The position numbers and the translations under genes are program-made. From Mycobacteriales bacterium (GTDB lineage: Bacteria; Actinomycetota; Actinomycetes; DATLTS01): 64,000 nucleotides of DNA. Under the pieces are notes generated by a model, which saw only the letters and a list, made by a program, of their open reading frames with translations, was not told where the DNA came from and made no database searches. Below, piece by piece: positions 1-7,288 of this stretch. Position 1 is the first letter of the stretch. Each line of letters starts with the position of its first letter. The stretch covers positions 1 to 64,000 of the forward strand of contig DATLTS010000064.1 of NCBI GenBank assembly GCA_035533475.1. The letters run 5' to 3'.

Positions 1-2
1 GC

Positions 3-128
3 TGCCCGGACTGCAACCTGTTCAGCCGCCGGCTGGGAGACGGCGGCCATTGCCCCAACTGCGACGAGCCAGTGCTCGTCCAGGAGCTATTCAGCCCCAT
101 CCATCAAGCACCGTCACACACAGAGAAC
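3..128 (+). pseudogene. Zinc-ribbon protein fragment, cut by the window edge
   Basis: The first 120 bases read in one frame as a cysteine-rich segment, CPDCNLFSRR followed by HCPNCDEPV, i.e. two CxxC pairs about 14 residues apart as in a zinc ribbon. The start lies outside the window. The frame has no stop of its own: it stays open through the promoter of the next operon and ends only at the toxin stop at 821, so the original C-terminus has probably been lost. I cannot name the family. Small zinc ribbons of this kind occur in transposon-encoded and regulatory proteins, so a mobile-element remnant is possible. Confidence 0.3.
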
Positions 129-188
129 TTGACAGGCCCGAAAGGCTTGCGTCTACACCGCGTGGTACACCGCATAGTGGTGTACCGT
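129..188 (+). promoter_or_regulatory. Promoter and palindromic operator of the MazEF-type operon
   Basis: A perfect inverted repeat GGTACACC-N7-GGTGTACC occupies 164-186, and an extra half-site TACACCGC at 154-161 repeats the one at 166-173. A consensus TTGACA lies at 129-134 and a TANNNT element (TACCGT) at 183-188, which would place the start of transcription at or next to the antitoxin ATG at 196. Ribbon-helix-helix antitoxins usually bind such repeats and repress their own operon. Autoregulation here is inferred. Confidence 0.55.
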
Positions 189-195
189 ATGGTGC

Positions 196-510
196 ATGAG
201 CAAGCGGATGAGCGTCACCCTGGAGGGCGAAGACGAACAAGCCGTCAGCGCGTTCTCCGAGCGCGGTACGCCGGAACATGCCGCGCTGACCGACTGGGCC
301 GCAGGTCGTGGGCTGGATCCCAACAGCCTGGGTTCGGAGGCCTCCGTCGTGCGGGCGCTCCTGCGCGCCGGGGCCGACCGGCTGCGCGAACACGCCCTCG
401 ACGACGGCTACGCCGCACTCGCGGCCGCCATCACCAAGGACGAACGGGCGGAGACCCGCTCGGCTCGTCGCCGCTACCTAGCCCGGACGGAGCGGCAGGC
501 CGGCGGGTGA
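196..510 (+). CDS. Ribbon-helix-helix type antitoxin (MazE-like)
   Basis: A 104-residue protein beginning MSKRMSVTLEGEDEQ. The N-terminal beta strand (RMSVTL) followed by two helices fits a ribbon-helix-helix DNA-binding antitoxin. The basic C-terminal helix (residues about 75-104, rich in R, E and A) would wrap the toxin. Its stop overlaps the toxin start as GTGA (507-510), which implies coupled translation. The ATG lies 8-10 bases past a TANNNT box and has no clear ribosome binding site, so a leaderless mRNA is possible. The toxin family downstream and the upstream palindrome support the call, while the antitoxin itself is recognised only by fold-like pattern. Confidence 0.7.
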   Translation: MSKRMSVTLEGEDEQAVSAFSERGTPEHAALTDWAAGRGLDPNSLGSEASVVRALLRAGADRLREHALDDGYAALAAAITKDERAETRSARRRYLARTERQAGG

Positions 511-821
511 GCCCACCCCCGCTGCGTGGTCAGGTGTACCGCCTTGACTTGGGCCACGGTCGCAAGCCGTGGGTGGTGGTCAGCAACAACAGTCGCAACC
601 GCAACCTAGAGACGGTGATCGCCGCCCGGATCACGACCACCAGCAAGAACGCCCAACTGCCGACCATCGTCGCGCTCAGCGCCGCCGATCCACTCAATGG
701 GCACGTCCTCTGCGACGACCTCATACCGCTCTACCGCGACGAACTGACCACCCCACTGGGCTCACTCAGCCCGGCCACCATGCGCGCGATCAGCGCTGGC
801 CTCCGCCTCGCTCTGCCCTGA
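507..821 (+). CDS. MazF/PemK-family endoribonuclease toxin
   Basis: A 104-residue protein with the MazF layout. GQVYRLDL at residues 8-15 forms the first strand, GRKPWVVVSNN contains the conserved proline-valine strand (PWVVVSN), and LCDDLIPLYRDELTTPLGSLS matches the family segment that usually reads QirtvdrsRL...G.L. MazF toxins cleave mRNA at short sequence motifs and are neutralised by the partner antitoxin. The GTG at 507 is chosen because it overlaps the antitoxin stop by four bases and gives the usual family length. The R and S/T catalytic positions are plausible but I did not align them formally. Confidence 0.8.
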   Translation: MSPPPLRGQVYRLDLGHGRKPWVVVSNNSRNRNLETVIAARITTTSKNAQLPTIVALSAADPLNGHVLCDDLIPLYRDELTTPLGSLSPATMRAISAGLRLALP

Positions 822-1177
822 CCACGATTCTGCCGCGAGCCAAAGCGACGCCTGCGCTCGGCGTCGGTGCGCATGTTGATCGGATCGAATGCGAGTGTGC
901 GCACATCGAGACCTAGTCCAGCCGTAGCCCGTGGCGAGACGGAGCCGTCTTCCGCTACCGGAGGACGGCCCGAAACCCGACGTATGGCCACTGAACTCAC
1001 CGGTGACCAGCAACAACTCCACGAGATCTTCGAACTCAGCCGGCGGGCGGTCGGACTTAGCTCATGCGTCCGACAAGGCAGCAGCGACCCGCCTACCAGC
1101 ACGCTCGCGCTCGGGTCGGGTCTAAGGTCAGTTCGCGGGGAGTTCGGTACGTCCCACACCCTCATGGAGGAGAGCCG
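822..1177. other. Intergenic stretch, no gene recognised
   Basis: About 355 bases between the toxin and the small monooxygenase-like gene. Open frames exist on both strands, but their translations are compositionally biased and show no domain. A good ribosome binding site (GGAGGAGA, 1166-1173) belongs to the gene starting at 1178. I see no convincing hairpin terminator. Confidence 0.5.
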
Positions 1178-1477
1178 ATGGCGGGTTTCGTGCAGATCAT
1201 CGAATTCACGACCTCCCGGATCGACGAGGTCGACACGCTGATGTCGGAGCGGCGCGCGGACCTCGAGGCCGGCACCGCGGTCCGGTCGATGGCGACCGGA
1301 GACCGTGATCGAGCCGGTACCTACCTGAGCATCGTGGAATTCCCCTCCTACGAGGCGGCCATGGCCAACTCGGAGCGCCCGGAGACCCGGTCTTTCGCGG
1401 AAGCCATGGGCAAGCTTTGCGACGGACCGCCGAAGTTCTACAACCTGGACGTGCGGGCGACGCTCACGGGGGACTAG
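1178..1477 (+). CDS. Small dimeric alpha/beta-barrel protein (ABM-like)
   Basis: A 99-residue protein starting MAGFVQIIEFTT at an ATG preceded by GGAGGAGA at good spacing. The alternation FVQIIEF, helix, TYLSIVEFPSYEAAM, helix, PKFYNLDV matches the ferredoxin-like dimeric alpha/beta barrel of antibiotic-biosynthesis-monooxygenase and related small proteins. No catalytic residues can be assigned and the substrate is unknown. It converges with the acetyltransferase gene and overlaps its 3' end by 14 bases (1464-1477). It could equally be a non-enzymatic member of the fold. Confidence 0.7.
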   Translation: MAGFVQIIEFTTSRIDEVDTLMSERRADLEAGTAVRSMATGDRDRAGTYLSIVEFPSYEAAMANSERPETRSFAEAMGKLCDGPPKFYNLDVRATLTGD

Positions 1478-1919
1478 CCGCCGCGCGGCGACGGTCGATC
1501 TCCATCCAGCGTTCGGGGTAGCGCACCGGCCCGAATCCGACCCGCCCGTACACCTCGTGCGCGTCGCGGGTCGCCAGAACGAATCGGCTGACCCCCGACC
1601 CGGTCAGGTCCCGGACGATGGCATCGACCAGCCATGATCCGATCCCTAGTCCCCGATCGGGCGCGGCCACGAAAACGTCGCAGATCCAGGCAAACGTCGC
1701 CTCGTCGGTGACCGCACGGGCGAAGCCCACCTGGACGTCGTCGCGGAAGACGCCGTAGCAGCGGGACCCGGCGAGCGAGCGACGGACGACCTCCAGGTCC
1801 CGGCCGGCCGCCCAGTACGACCCCTCGGCGAGCCAGCGATGGATCAACTCGACCTGCATCCGATCGGCGTCGCCGGTGAGGAGCAGCCCGTCACGGGCCT
1901 CCTCGAACGCTTCCGCCAT
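1464..1919 (-). CDS. GNAT-family N-acetyltransferase
   Basis: A 151-residue protein with GNAT features: CYGVFRDDVQVGFARAVTD (beta strands), ICDVFVAAPDRGLGIGSWLVDAIV with the acetyl-CoA pyrophosphate loop RGLGIGSWL (pattern R/Q-x-x-G-x-G/A), and the C-terminal FVLATRDAHEVYGRVGF strand/helix typical of the fold. The substrate is unknown. It lies 30 bases downstream of the DUF6492 gene on the same strand, so it may end the leftward operon. Its 3' end overlaps the convergent small gene by 14 bases. An internal ATG (MQVEL, residue 22) is an alternative start. Confidence 0.88.
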   Translation of the reverse strand: MAEAFEEARDGLLLTGDADRMQVELIHRWLAEGSYWAAGRDLEVVRRSLAGSRCYGVFRDDVQVGFARAVTDEATFAWICDVFVAAPDRGLGIGSWLVDAIVRDLTGSGVSRFVLATRDAHEVYGRVGFGPVRYPERWMEIDRRRAAASPP

Positions 1920-1949
1920 CAGCCGAGTGTTCCCGACCTACGCGCTGGC

Positions 1950-2795
1950 TCAGCCACCGGGCTGGGGCCGGCGCCACAGGCTGCGGACCGCATCCTGCAC
2001 GGCGCTCCAGTCGCAGTCGAGCCTCGAATGGACCATGGCCGCGCTCACCCCGTGCCGGTCACGGGCTCGGGCCAGGCGGTCCGGGAACTGCGCGGTGGAA
2101 TAGAACAGCCAACAAGTCCGCCGGTCCGCTGCATCGAGCGCCGCCAGACCGTGGATGTGCCGGGCGAACAGCCCATAGGTCTCGTATTCGGTGGCCGAGC
2201 CTGCGGTCATAGCCCGCCACCAGGGCAGATCCTGTCGCCGGTCGAGGAAGTCCAGGAGCTCCCGAACGACGCTGCCGTGCAGCGGCACGAGCCAGGCGGT
2301 GTAGGTCAGCGCCGGGTCGAGCCGGTTCGGGTCGAGACCGAGGAGGCGGGCCGAGGCCCGGCGGAACGCCGTCGGCTCCGGGCCGATCGGGAAGTCGCGC
2401 AGTTCGAGCAGCAGGGGCCGGGTGGCGCCAAGGGCCAGCGTCTCGGCTGTCACCGGGCGCAGGAAGAACACGTCGCTGTCGACGCAGACCCACGTCGGGT
2501 CGTCGACCACCCGGTAGGCGGCCAGCTTGATCAGCTGTTGCCGCTCCCACCCGGTGATGTCCCGCCGGGCCAGCCGTTCGACGAGCCGGGCGGTCGCCCC
2601 GCGGGGGAGCACCTCGCCTTCCGCAACGACGGTGAGCCGGTGCCGGTCGGGCACCGCCTCGAACCGCGGCACGTCCCGGGCTGGAACGATCGCCACCTGC
2701 GGCAGATCGATGTCGCAGGCCGCCATCGACTCCCGCAGGAACGCGAACCGTTCGTAGTCACCGCGGTGGGACGGCGTCACGAGAGTGACCTGCAT
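1950..2795 (-). CDS. DUF6492-family protein, glycosyltransferase-like
   Basis: A 281-residue protein starting MQVTLVTPSHRGDYERF. The sequence WVCVDSDVFFLRPV contains a DSD motif reminiscent of the DxD metal/nucleotide-sugar site of GT-A folds, preceded by WERQQLIKLAAYR, a segment seen in DUF6492 proteins. This family is annotated from actinobacterial and proteobacterial genomes without a proven reaction, and a sugar-transfer role is inferred from the DxD context. An earlier ATG 14 codons upstream exists, but the VTLVTPSH strand makes the internal ATG the better start. It sits 43 bases downstream of the Ada-like gene on the same strand. Confidence 0.7.
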   Translation of the reverse strand: MQVTLVTPSHRGDYERFAFLRESMAACDIDLPQVAIVPARDVPRFEAVPDRHRLTVVAEGEVLPRGATARLVERLARRDITGWERQQLIKLAAYRVVDDPTWVCVDSDVFFLRPVTAETLALGATRPLLLELRDFPIGPEPTAFRRASARLLGLDPNRLDPALTYTAWLVPLHGSVVRELLDFLDRRQDLPWWRAMTAGSATEYETYGLFARHIHGLAALDAADRRTCWLFYSTAQFPDRLARARDRHGVSAAMVHSRLDCDWSAVQDAVRSLWRRPQPGG

Positions 2796-2838
2796 GCGCG
2801 TCCCTGGGATCGGCCGGTCCGGACCGGGCGGGGCCATG

Positions 2839-3651
2839 CTAGGCCGGGTGCGATCCGCCAGACTGGGCGGTCCGGCGCTGAACCGACGGGGCCGGTCGAC
2901 AGTCCCGGCACGGGCGATAGCCGGCCCGGACTGCCGCGGCGACGCTGGGGAAGTCCCGCCGGTGAGCTGCGGTGATCCGCCGCACGTGCGGGCAGGTCGG
3001 GTGGCAGATCACGCCCGTGCGGTCGCTCCCGGCGTAACGGCGTCCGGCGGCGGCCAGTAGCGCCAGCGACGGCAGGTCCACGCCTTCGGCTTCGAGCACG
3101 CTCAACTTCATCGACCGGCCGAACAGGTAGTCGCCGGGCCGCCCATCCGAGCGCGTGACCCGATGGCAGGGGATGAGTAGCGGGACGGGATTGCGACCCA
3201 GGGCGGACCCGACCGCCCGGACCGCGCGTGGCCGGCCGATTTCCGCAGCCACCCATCCGTAGGGGCGGAGCTGACCGGACGGGATGGTCAACGTGGCCGC
3301 CAGCACGTCGCGGTCGAACGAGGACAGCCCGGTCAGGTCGTAGGCGAGGCCGCGCGCGGCCCCGGTTCGCAACGCGGGAATCAGCCCAGCCGGGGGCCGG
3401 CTCGCCGGGATCAGTGGCCGGCCCTGCCGATCCTGGAACTCGGCGCGGAAACGTTCCGCCGAGTCGCCGACCGCGGTGGCCGGGCGCAGGTAGGCGATCC
3501 CGCGCTCGGTGCTGGCGACGAAGACATCCCCGACCGGTCCGGGGACCCGGACCCACCGGGCGAAGATCCGCCCGCCCAGATCGGCCGGCGCGTCGGCGGC
3601 CAGCGCGGCAAGTGCCGCGGTCAGTGGATCGGCAACGGGCATCGAGGTCAT
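2839..3651 (-). CDS. O6-methylguanine-DNA methyltransferase with C-terminal Ada zinc domain
   Basis: A 270-residue DNA repair protein. Residues about 30-195 form the methyltransferase domain with active site PCHRV (acceptor Cys162), preceded by the winged helix SGQLRPYGWVAAEIGRPRAVRAVG. Residues about 210-253 carry the Ada phosphotriester domain: Cys216, Cys220, Cys248 and Cys251, spacing C-x3-C-x27-C-x2-C, close to E. coli Ada Cys38/42/69/72. In classical Ada the zinc domain is N-terminal and joined to an AraC module. Here it follows the methyltransferase and there is no AraC domain. Its start overlaps the stop of the ECF sigma gene as ATGA, so the two are co-translated. It presumably removes alkyl groups from guanine and from backbone phosphotriesters. 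Confidence 0.88.
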   Translation of the reverse strand: MTSMPVADPLTAALAALAADAPADLGGRIFARWVRVPGPVGDVFVASTERGIAYLRPATAVGDSAERFRAEFQDRQGRPLIPASRPPAGLIPALRTGAARGLAYDLTGLSSFDRDVLAATLTIPSGQLRPYGWVAAEIGRPRAVRAVGSALGRNPVPLLIPCHRVTRSDGRPGDYLFGRSMKLSVLEAEGVDLPSLALLAAAGRRYAGSDRTGVICHPTCPHVRRITAAHRRDFPSVAAAVRAGYRPCRDCRPAPSVQRRTAQSGGSHPA

Positions 3652-4226
3652 GACGGCCCTTCCTCCAGGCCCGCGGCGCTGGCCAGCCCGCGCAACCGGG
3701 TCAGCCCACGGGAAACATCGGATTTAACGGTGCCCTCAGCCACACCGAGCACACCGGCGATCTCCGGGTAGCCGAGATCGACGATGTGCCGAAGCACGAT
3801 GGCCACCCGCTGCCGCTCCGGGAGCCGGCCGAGCAATCCGGCCAGCAGGTCACCGGACTCGTGCCGGGCGGTCCGCTGCTCCGGTCCCTCGCCGCGCGCC
3901 GCCGGCTCGTTGCCGGCCTCCAGCGGGACGTGCGCCGGCCGGCGGGCCAGCATGCGACGACGGTTCCGCTCGAGATTGAGCAGGATCGTGACCAGCCACG
4001 GGCGCACCGCGAGCCCAGCGATCCGTTCCGGCGGGTAGCCGCGGAGCGCCGCGTAGGCGCGCAGAAAGGTTTCGGCCGCCAGGTCCTCCGCGTCCGCGGG
4101 GCACCCGGTGGTGCGCAACGCGGCGGTGTAGACGACCCCGCCGTAGTCGGAGACGAGATCGGGAAATGCGGAATCGACGTCCCGGGCCAGGCGTTCGACC
4201 AGCCCGCCGGGTCCCGTCGTCGTCAC
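3648..4226 (-). CDS. ECF RNA polymerase sigma factor
   Basis: About 192 residues. Sigma region 2 is visible as YGGVVYTAALRTTGCPADAEDLAAETFLRAY followed by VRPWLVTILLNLERNRRR. Region 4 is RLPERQRVAIVLRHIVDLGYPEIAGVLGVAEGTVKSDVSRGLTRLR, a standard helix-turn-helix. The GTG at 4226 is chosen because an upstream ATG at 4295 would overlap the hydrolase gene and add a basic, low-complexity tail. No ribosome binding site is obvious. Its stop overlaps the Ada-like gene by four bases, so this sigma factor probably directs the alkylation-repair gene beside it. No anti-sigma gene is adjacent. Confidence 0.87.
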   Translation of the reverse strand: MTTTGPGGLVERLARDVDSAFPDLVSDYGGVVYTAALRTTGCPADAEDLAAETFLRAYAALRGYPPERIAGLAVRPWLVTILLNLERNRRRMLARRPAHVPLEAGNEPAARGEGPEQRTARHESGDLLAGLLGRLPERQRVAIVLRHIVDLGYPEIAGVLGVAEGTVKSDVSRGLTRLRGLASAAGLEEGPS

Positions 4227-4269
4227 AGCAGCAAGAACACCGGGCGGTCGCGTTCGGTTGCGCCGTCGC

Positions 4270-5163
4270 CTATCCGCGCAGCCGAAGCCGCTCACGGAAC
4301 ATGTCTGCGGACAGGGTTGCGGGGTGTTCGTCGTTGAAGAAATCGAGCAGGGTAGCGGCGAAACGCGCCGGTTCGTCGCGATGCGGGAAGTGTCCGGCGC
4401 GCTCGAAGATCTCCACCCGGGCGGCCGGCAGGAGCGCCGCCGCCGCGTGCGCGTGGGCGACCGGGATGAAACGGTCCCGGGCCCCCCAGACGATGAGCGT
4501 CGGGAGCCCCGCGGCGAGGTAGAGCCGGTCGCTCGCGTCGATCCGCTGGCCGCCGAGGTCCATGACCGCCCGGCAGGTGTGCACGAAGGCCCGAAGCGCC
4601 TCGGTATCGGCGAGCGACCCGTAGCCCCGGGCGATCTCCTTCGCCGCCGGGGCCATCAGATCCGACAGCCAGGGCAGGGCCCGACCGACCGCCTGGGCCG
4701 CGTTGCGGAGCCGGGGGTTGACGCCGATCGGCATGACGTATTCGGCGAACGGAAGGGTTGCCGCCCGCAGCAGCGGCGTCACCTGTCGGCCGAGCCCGCC
4801 GGAGGAGACCAGCACGAGCCGTTCGGTGTGCTCCGGGAACTGGTAGGCGAACTGCATCGCGACACCACCGCCGAGCGAGTGCCCGACGACTGTCACCCGC
4901 TCGTGACCGAGCAGGTCGGTGAGATCCCGGACCCCGCTGGCGTAGGCGCCGAGGGAATAGTCACCCCTGGGCTTCGCCGACTGCCCGTGCCCGAGCAGGT
5001 CGGGGGCGACGATCCGGACGCTGTCCGACAACCGGTCGATGACGTCGGACCAGGTGTCCGCGCACCCGGCGATTCCGTGCAGCAGGACGACGACCGGCCC
5101 GGTCTCGCCCGCGGTGATGTAGCTGATCTCGTGCCCGTGCAGGCTCGCGGTTTCTCGGCGCAT
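4270..5163 (-). CDS. Alpha/beta-fold hydrolase
   Basis: A 297-residue alpha/beta hydrolase with the whole catalytic set: oxyanion HG (VVLLHGIAG, residues about 26-34), nucleophile elbow GHSLGGG (Ser near 96), acid in IVWGARDRFIP, and histidine in AGHFPHRDEP. The cap region (residues about 130-205) is helical. The substrate cannot be told. Sequence style is like lipase, esterase or C-C bond hydrolases such as MhpC. It follows the DUF2079 gene after 22 bases and precedes the sigma factor by 43 bases, all leftward. Confidence 0.88.
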   Translation of the reverse strand: MRRETASLHGHEISYITAGETGPVVVLLHGIAGCADTWSDVIDRLSDSVRIVAPDLLGHGQSAKPRGDYSLGAYASGVRDLTDLLGHERVTVVGHSLGGGVAMQFAYQFPEHTERLVLVSSGGLGRQVTPLLRAATLPFAEYVMPIGVNPRLRNAAQAVGRALPWLSDLMAPAAKEIARGYGSLADTEALRAFVHTCRAVMDLGGQRIDASDRLYLAAGLPTLIVWGARDRFIPVAHAHAAAALLPAARVEIFERAGHFPHRDEPARFAATLLDFFNDEHPATLSADMFRERLRLRG

Positions 5164-5185
5164 CGCCCGACGCTACCCGGCCGGG

Positions 5186-6544
5186 TCACGGCCGGTTCAA
5201 GACGACGTAGCCGTCATCGGCGAAGACGACGTGGTAGCCGGCGCTCTCCAGCCGGGCGGTCCGGTCGGCGGCCGGCGCCCGGGAGCCGACCACTACCCAC
5301 GGCGCGTTTCGCGGCGTGGGGTCGAGGAGCAGCACGGTGTCCCGGTCGACCAGGTGCGGGCCGACCTGGGCCGGGGCCTCGACGGTGACCCCGGGCGGCA
5401 CGTGCGCCACCGCCGCTTCCGCGGCGGCGACCGCCGCAGTCGTGGACCACTCCGCGGTCGCGCCCAACTGCCCGAACGGGAACCGGGTGCAGGCCCAGAC
5501 CGCGCCACCGAGCACGGCGGCCGCCCAGCCGAGCGCCCAGCGCTCCGAGCGGAGCCGGGGCAGGCGTGAGCGAACCCGCCGGATCCCGTCGACCGCGGCC
5601 AGGACCGCCAGCGGCATCAGCTCGGCGTCGTACTGGAACGCCGTGCCCCACCAGTGCGGGTCGGTCCCGAGGAAGCGCACGAGAAGCAGCGGCACGGCGA
5701 GCAGTGCCAGGGGGGATCCCAGCGCGGCGAATCCCCAGGGCGCGGTCAGCCACAACAACGTCCGCCATTTCGGCCCGGGCAGCACGAACAGCCGCAGCAG
5801 CCGCACCGGATGGCGGACCGCGAAGCCCAACGCGGCCGGCAGGCCGCCGCGGAACACGGTGTCGGTGAAGTAGGCGTAGTGGTGGCCGGCGGCGAAGTGC
5901 GGGATCAGCACGTTCACCGTCAGCTCGAAGGCCGCGAGGCCGCCGAGGGCGGTCAGGGCGCCGAGCCGGCGGTAGCCCCGGACGGCCAGGTAGACGCCGA
6001 AACCGGCCAGGAAAAGCCCGAACTGCTCCTTGACCACGAGAAGCACCGAGGCCGCGGCGACCGCCTGCCCGGGGCGGCCGGCGTCCGCCCGTTCGACCGC
6101 CAGCGCGGTCAGTGGGACCGCGAACATGATCTCGTGCACGTCGAAACCGAGGGCGGACTGGAGCCCCCAGGCCAGGCCGTAGCCGGCGAGCACGAGATAC
6201 GCCGCGCGCCGGCCGAGCGCCCGGCGGGTGAACCGCCAGACCGGCACGCCGGAGGCCGCGAAAAGCACGGACTGGGCGACGAAGAGGAGCCCGATGCTCG
6301 GCCAGAGCCGGTAGAACGGCGCCAGTACCGCCCAGATCGGCGAGAAGTGGTCGGCGAGCAGGTTGTAGCCGACGATGCCGAAGTCGTGCACCCCCTTGAC
6401 CGGGGAGATCGGCCCGCGCAGCCGGCTGTAGGAATGCACCGCCTGGTCGAAGATGGTCGAGTCGTATCCGGTCCGGAAGCCGCGTTGCTGCTCGAAGGAG
6501 ACGAGGCAGTACAGGCCCGCGAAGCTCCCGGTGACCGCCGTCAC
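5186..6544 (-). CDS. DUF2079-family multispanning membrane protein
   Basis: A 452-residue integral membrane protein. The family signature near the N-terminus is visible: RTGYDSTIFDQAVHSYSRL followed by LLADHFSPIWAVLAPFYRLWPS. About eight hydrophobic segments follow, and a soluble C-terminal domain of roughly 90 residues ends VVFADDGYVVLNRP. DUF2079 proteins resemble GT-C glycosyltransferases in topology, but no reaction is established. The GTG at 6544 gives a short start directly before the conserved segment, while the open frame further upstream runs through the divergent promoter and is not plausible as protein. A 20-base palindrome (6551-6570) lies immediately upstream. Confidence 0.82.
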   Translation of the reverse strand: MTAVTGSFAGLYCLVSFEQQRGFRTGYDSTIFDQAVHSYSRLRGPISPVKGVHDFGIVGYNLLADHFSPIWAVLAPFYRLWPSIGLLFVAQSVLFAASGVPVWRFTRRALGRRAAYLVLAGYGLAWGLQSALGFDVHEIMFAVPLTALAVERADAGRPGQAVAAASVLLVVKEQFGLFLAGFGVYLAVRGYRRLGALTALGGLAAFELTVNVLIPHFAAGHHYAYFTDTVFRGGLPAALGFAVRHPVRLLRLFVLPGPKWRTLLWLTAPWGFAALGSPLALLAVPLLLVRFLGTDPHWWGTAFQYDAELMPLAVLAAVDGIRRVRSRLPRLRSERWALGWAAAVLGGAVWACTRFPFGQLGATAEWSTTAAVAAAEAAVAHVPPGVTVEAPAQVGPHLVDRDTVLLLDPTPRNAPWVVVGSRAPAADRTARLESAGYHVVFADDGYVVLNRP

Positions 6545-6550
6545 CCCGCA

Positions 6551-6570
6551 CCGGTCACCCACGTGACCGG
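6551..6570. promoter_or_regulatory. Palindromic operator candidate between divergent genes
   Basis: CCGGTCAC-CCAC-GTGACCGG is an inverted repeat with 8-base perfect arms and a 4-base centre. It lies 6 bases upstream of the DUF2079 start and about 90 bases upstream of the CDP-alcohol phosphatidyltransferase start, a position suited to a dimeric repressor acting on either or both. The regulator is unknown. Confidence 0.4.
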
Positions 6571-6615
6571 ACGCTATCCGGTGCGCTGCAAATACCCCCG
6601 TCTGCGCGGTTCTGT

Positions 6616-6658
6616 TAGCGTCCAAGCCGGGTCGGGACACCCGCCTGCACAGGGAGGA
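6616..6658 (+). promoter_or_regulatory. Putative -10 box and ribosome binding site for the phospholipid synthase gene
   Basis: TAGCGT at 6616-6621 fits the actinobacterial TANNNT -10 pattern, and GGGAGGA at 6652-6658 is a strong ribosome binding site. The site is 3 bases from a GTG at 6662 and 9 bases from a second in-frame GTG at 6668, so either may be the true start. Confidence 0.35.
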
Positions 6659-6661
6659 CCC

Positions 6662-7288
6662 GTGACCGTGTCGGAGGAGGAGGTGCGCTCCGGGTCCCCG
6701 GTTACCGCTCCCCAGCCTGACCGGATCTTCACGATCCCGAACCTGATCTCGTTCCTCCGCCTGCTCGGCGTGCCGCTGTTCCTCTGGCTCGTCCTCGGCC
6801 CCCGGGCGGACGGCTATGCACTGGTCGTGCTGATGGCCTCGGGGGTCTCCGACTACCTCGACGGCAAGATCGCCCGGATGTTCGGCATGACCAGCCGGCT
6901 CGGTGAGCTCCTGGACCCGCTGGCCGACCGGCTCTACATCGCGTCGACGCTGATCGCGCTGACCGTGCGCGGCATCGTCCCGCTCTGGTTGCTCATCGTG
7001 CTCGTCAGCCGCGACGCCGTCCTGGCCCTGTGCCTGCCGATCCTGCACAGGCACGGTTACGGGCCGCTCCCAGTGCACTTCCTCGGCAAGGCCGCTACCT
7101 TCAACCTGCTTTACGCGTTTCCGTTCCTGCTGTTCTCGGTCGGTCACGGGACGGTGTCGACGATCACCCGCCCGCTCGGTTGGGCCTTCGCCCTGTGGGG
7201 CACGGGGATGTATTGGTGGGCCGGCGCGCTCTACATCGCCCAGGTGCGCCAGCTGGTGGTAGCCGACAGTGCGGGAGGCCTCGAATGA
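6662..7288 (+). CDS. CDP-alcohol phosphatidyltransferase
   Basis: A 208-residue membrane enzyme. The family motif D-x2-D-G-x2-A-R-x8-G-x3-D-x3-D is present as SDYLDGKIARMF then GELLDPLADRL (residues about 63-90). Four to six hydrophobic helices surround it. Such enzymes transfer a phosphatidyl group from CDP-diacylglycerol to an alcohol such as glycerol phosphate or inositol. Position and synteny match the pgsA2-like gene (Rv1822 in M. tuberculosis) that precedes the DUF881 pair, but the acceptor cannot be proved. Its stop overlaps the next start as ATGA. Confidence 0.88.
   Translation: MTVSEEEVRSGSPVTAPQPDRIFTIPNLISFLRLLGVPLFLWLVLGPRADGYALVVLMASGVSDYLDGKIARMFGMTSRLGELLDPLADRLYIASTLIALTVRGIVPLWLLIVLVSRDAVLALCLPILHRHGYGPLPVHFLGKAATFNLLYAFPFLLFSVGHGTVSTITRPLGWAFALWGTGMYWWAGALYIAQVRQLVVADSAGGLE

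Noticed and set aside
867-1241. Open frame ahead of the small monooxygenase-like gene
   Set aside because: Biased composition, no domain and no ribosome binding site. It overlaps the well-supported gene at 1178 in another frame.
5654-6660. Long open frame on the plus strand before the phosphatidyltransferase gene
   Set aside because: It is antisense to the DUF2079 gene, is rich in Arg, Gly, Glu and Gln and has no domain. High GC leaves few stops. The real start is behind the ribosome binding site at 6652.
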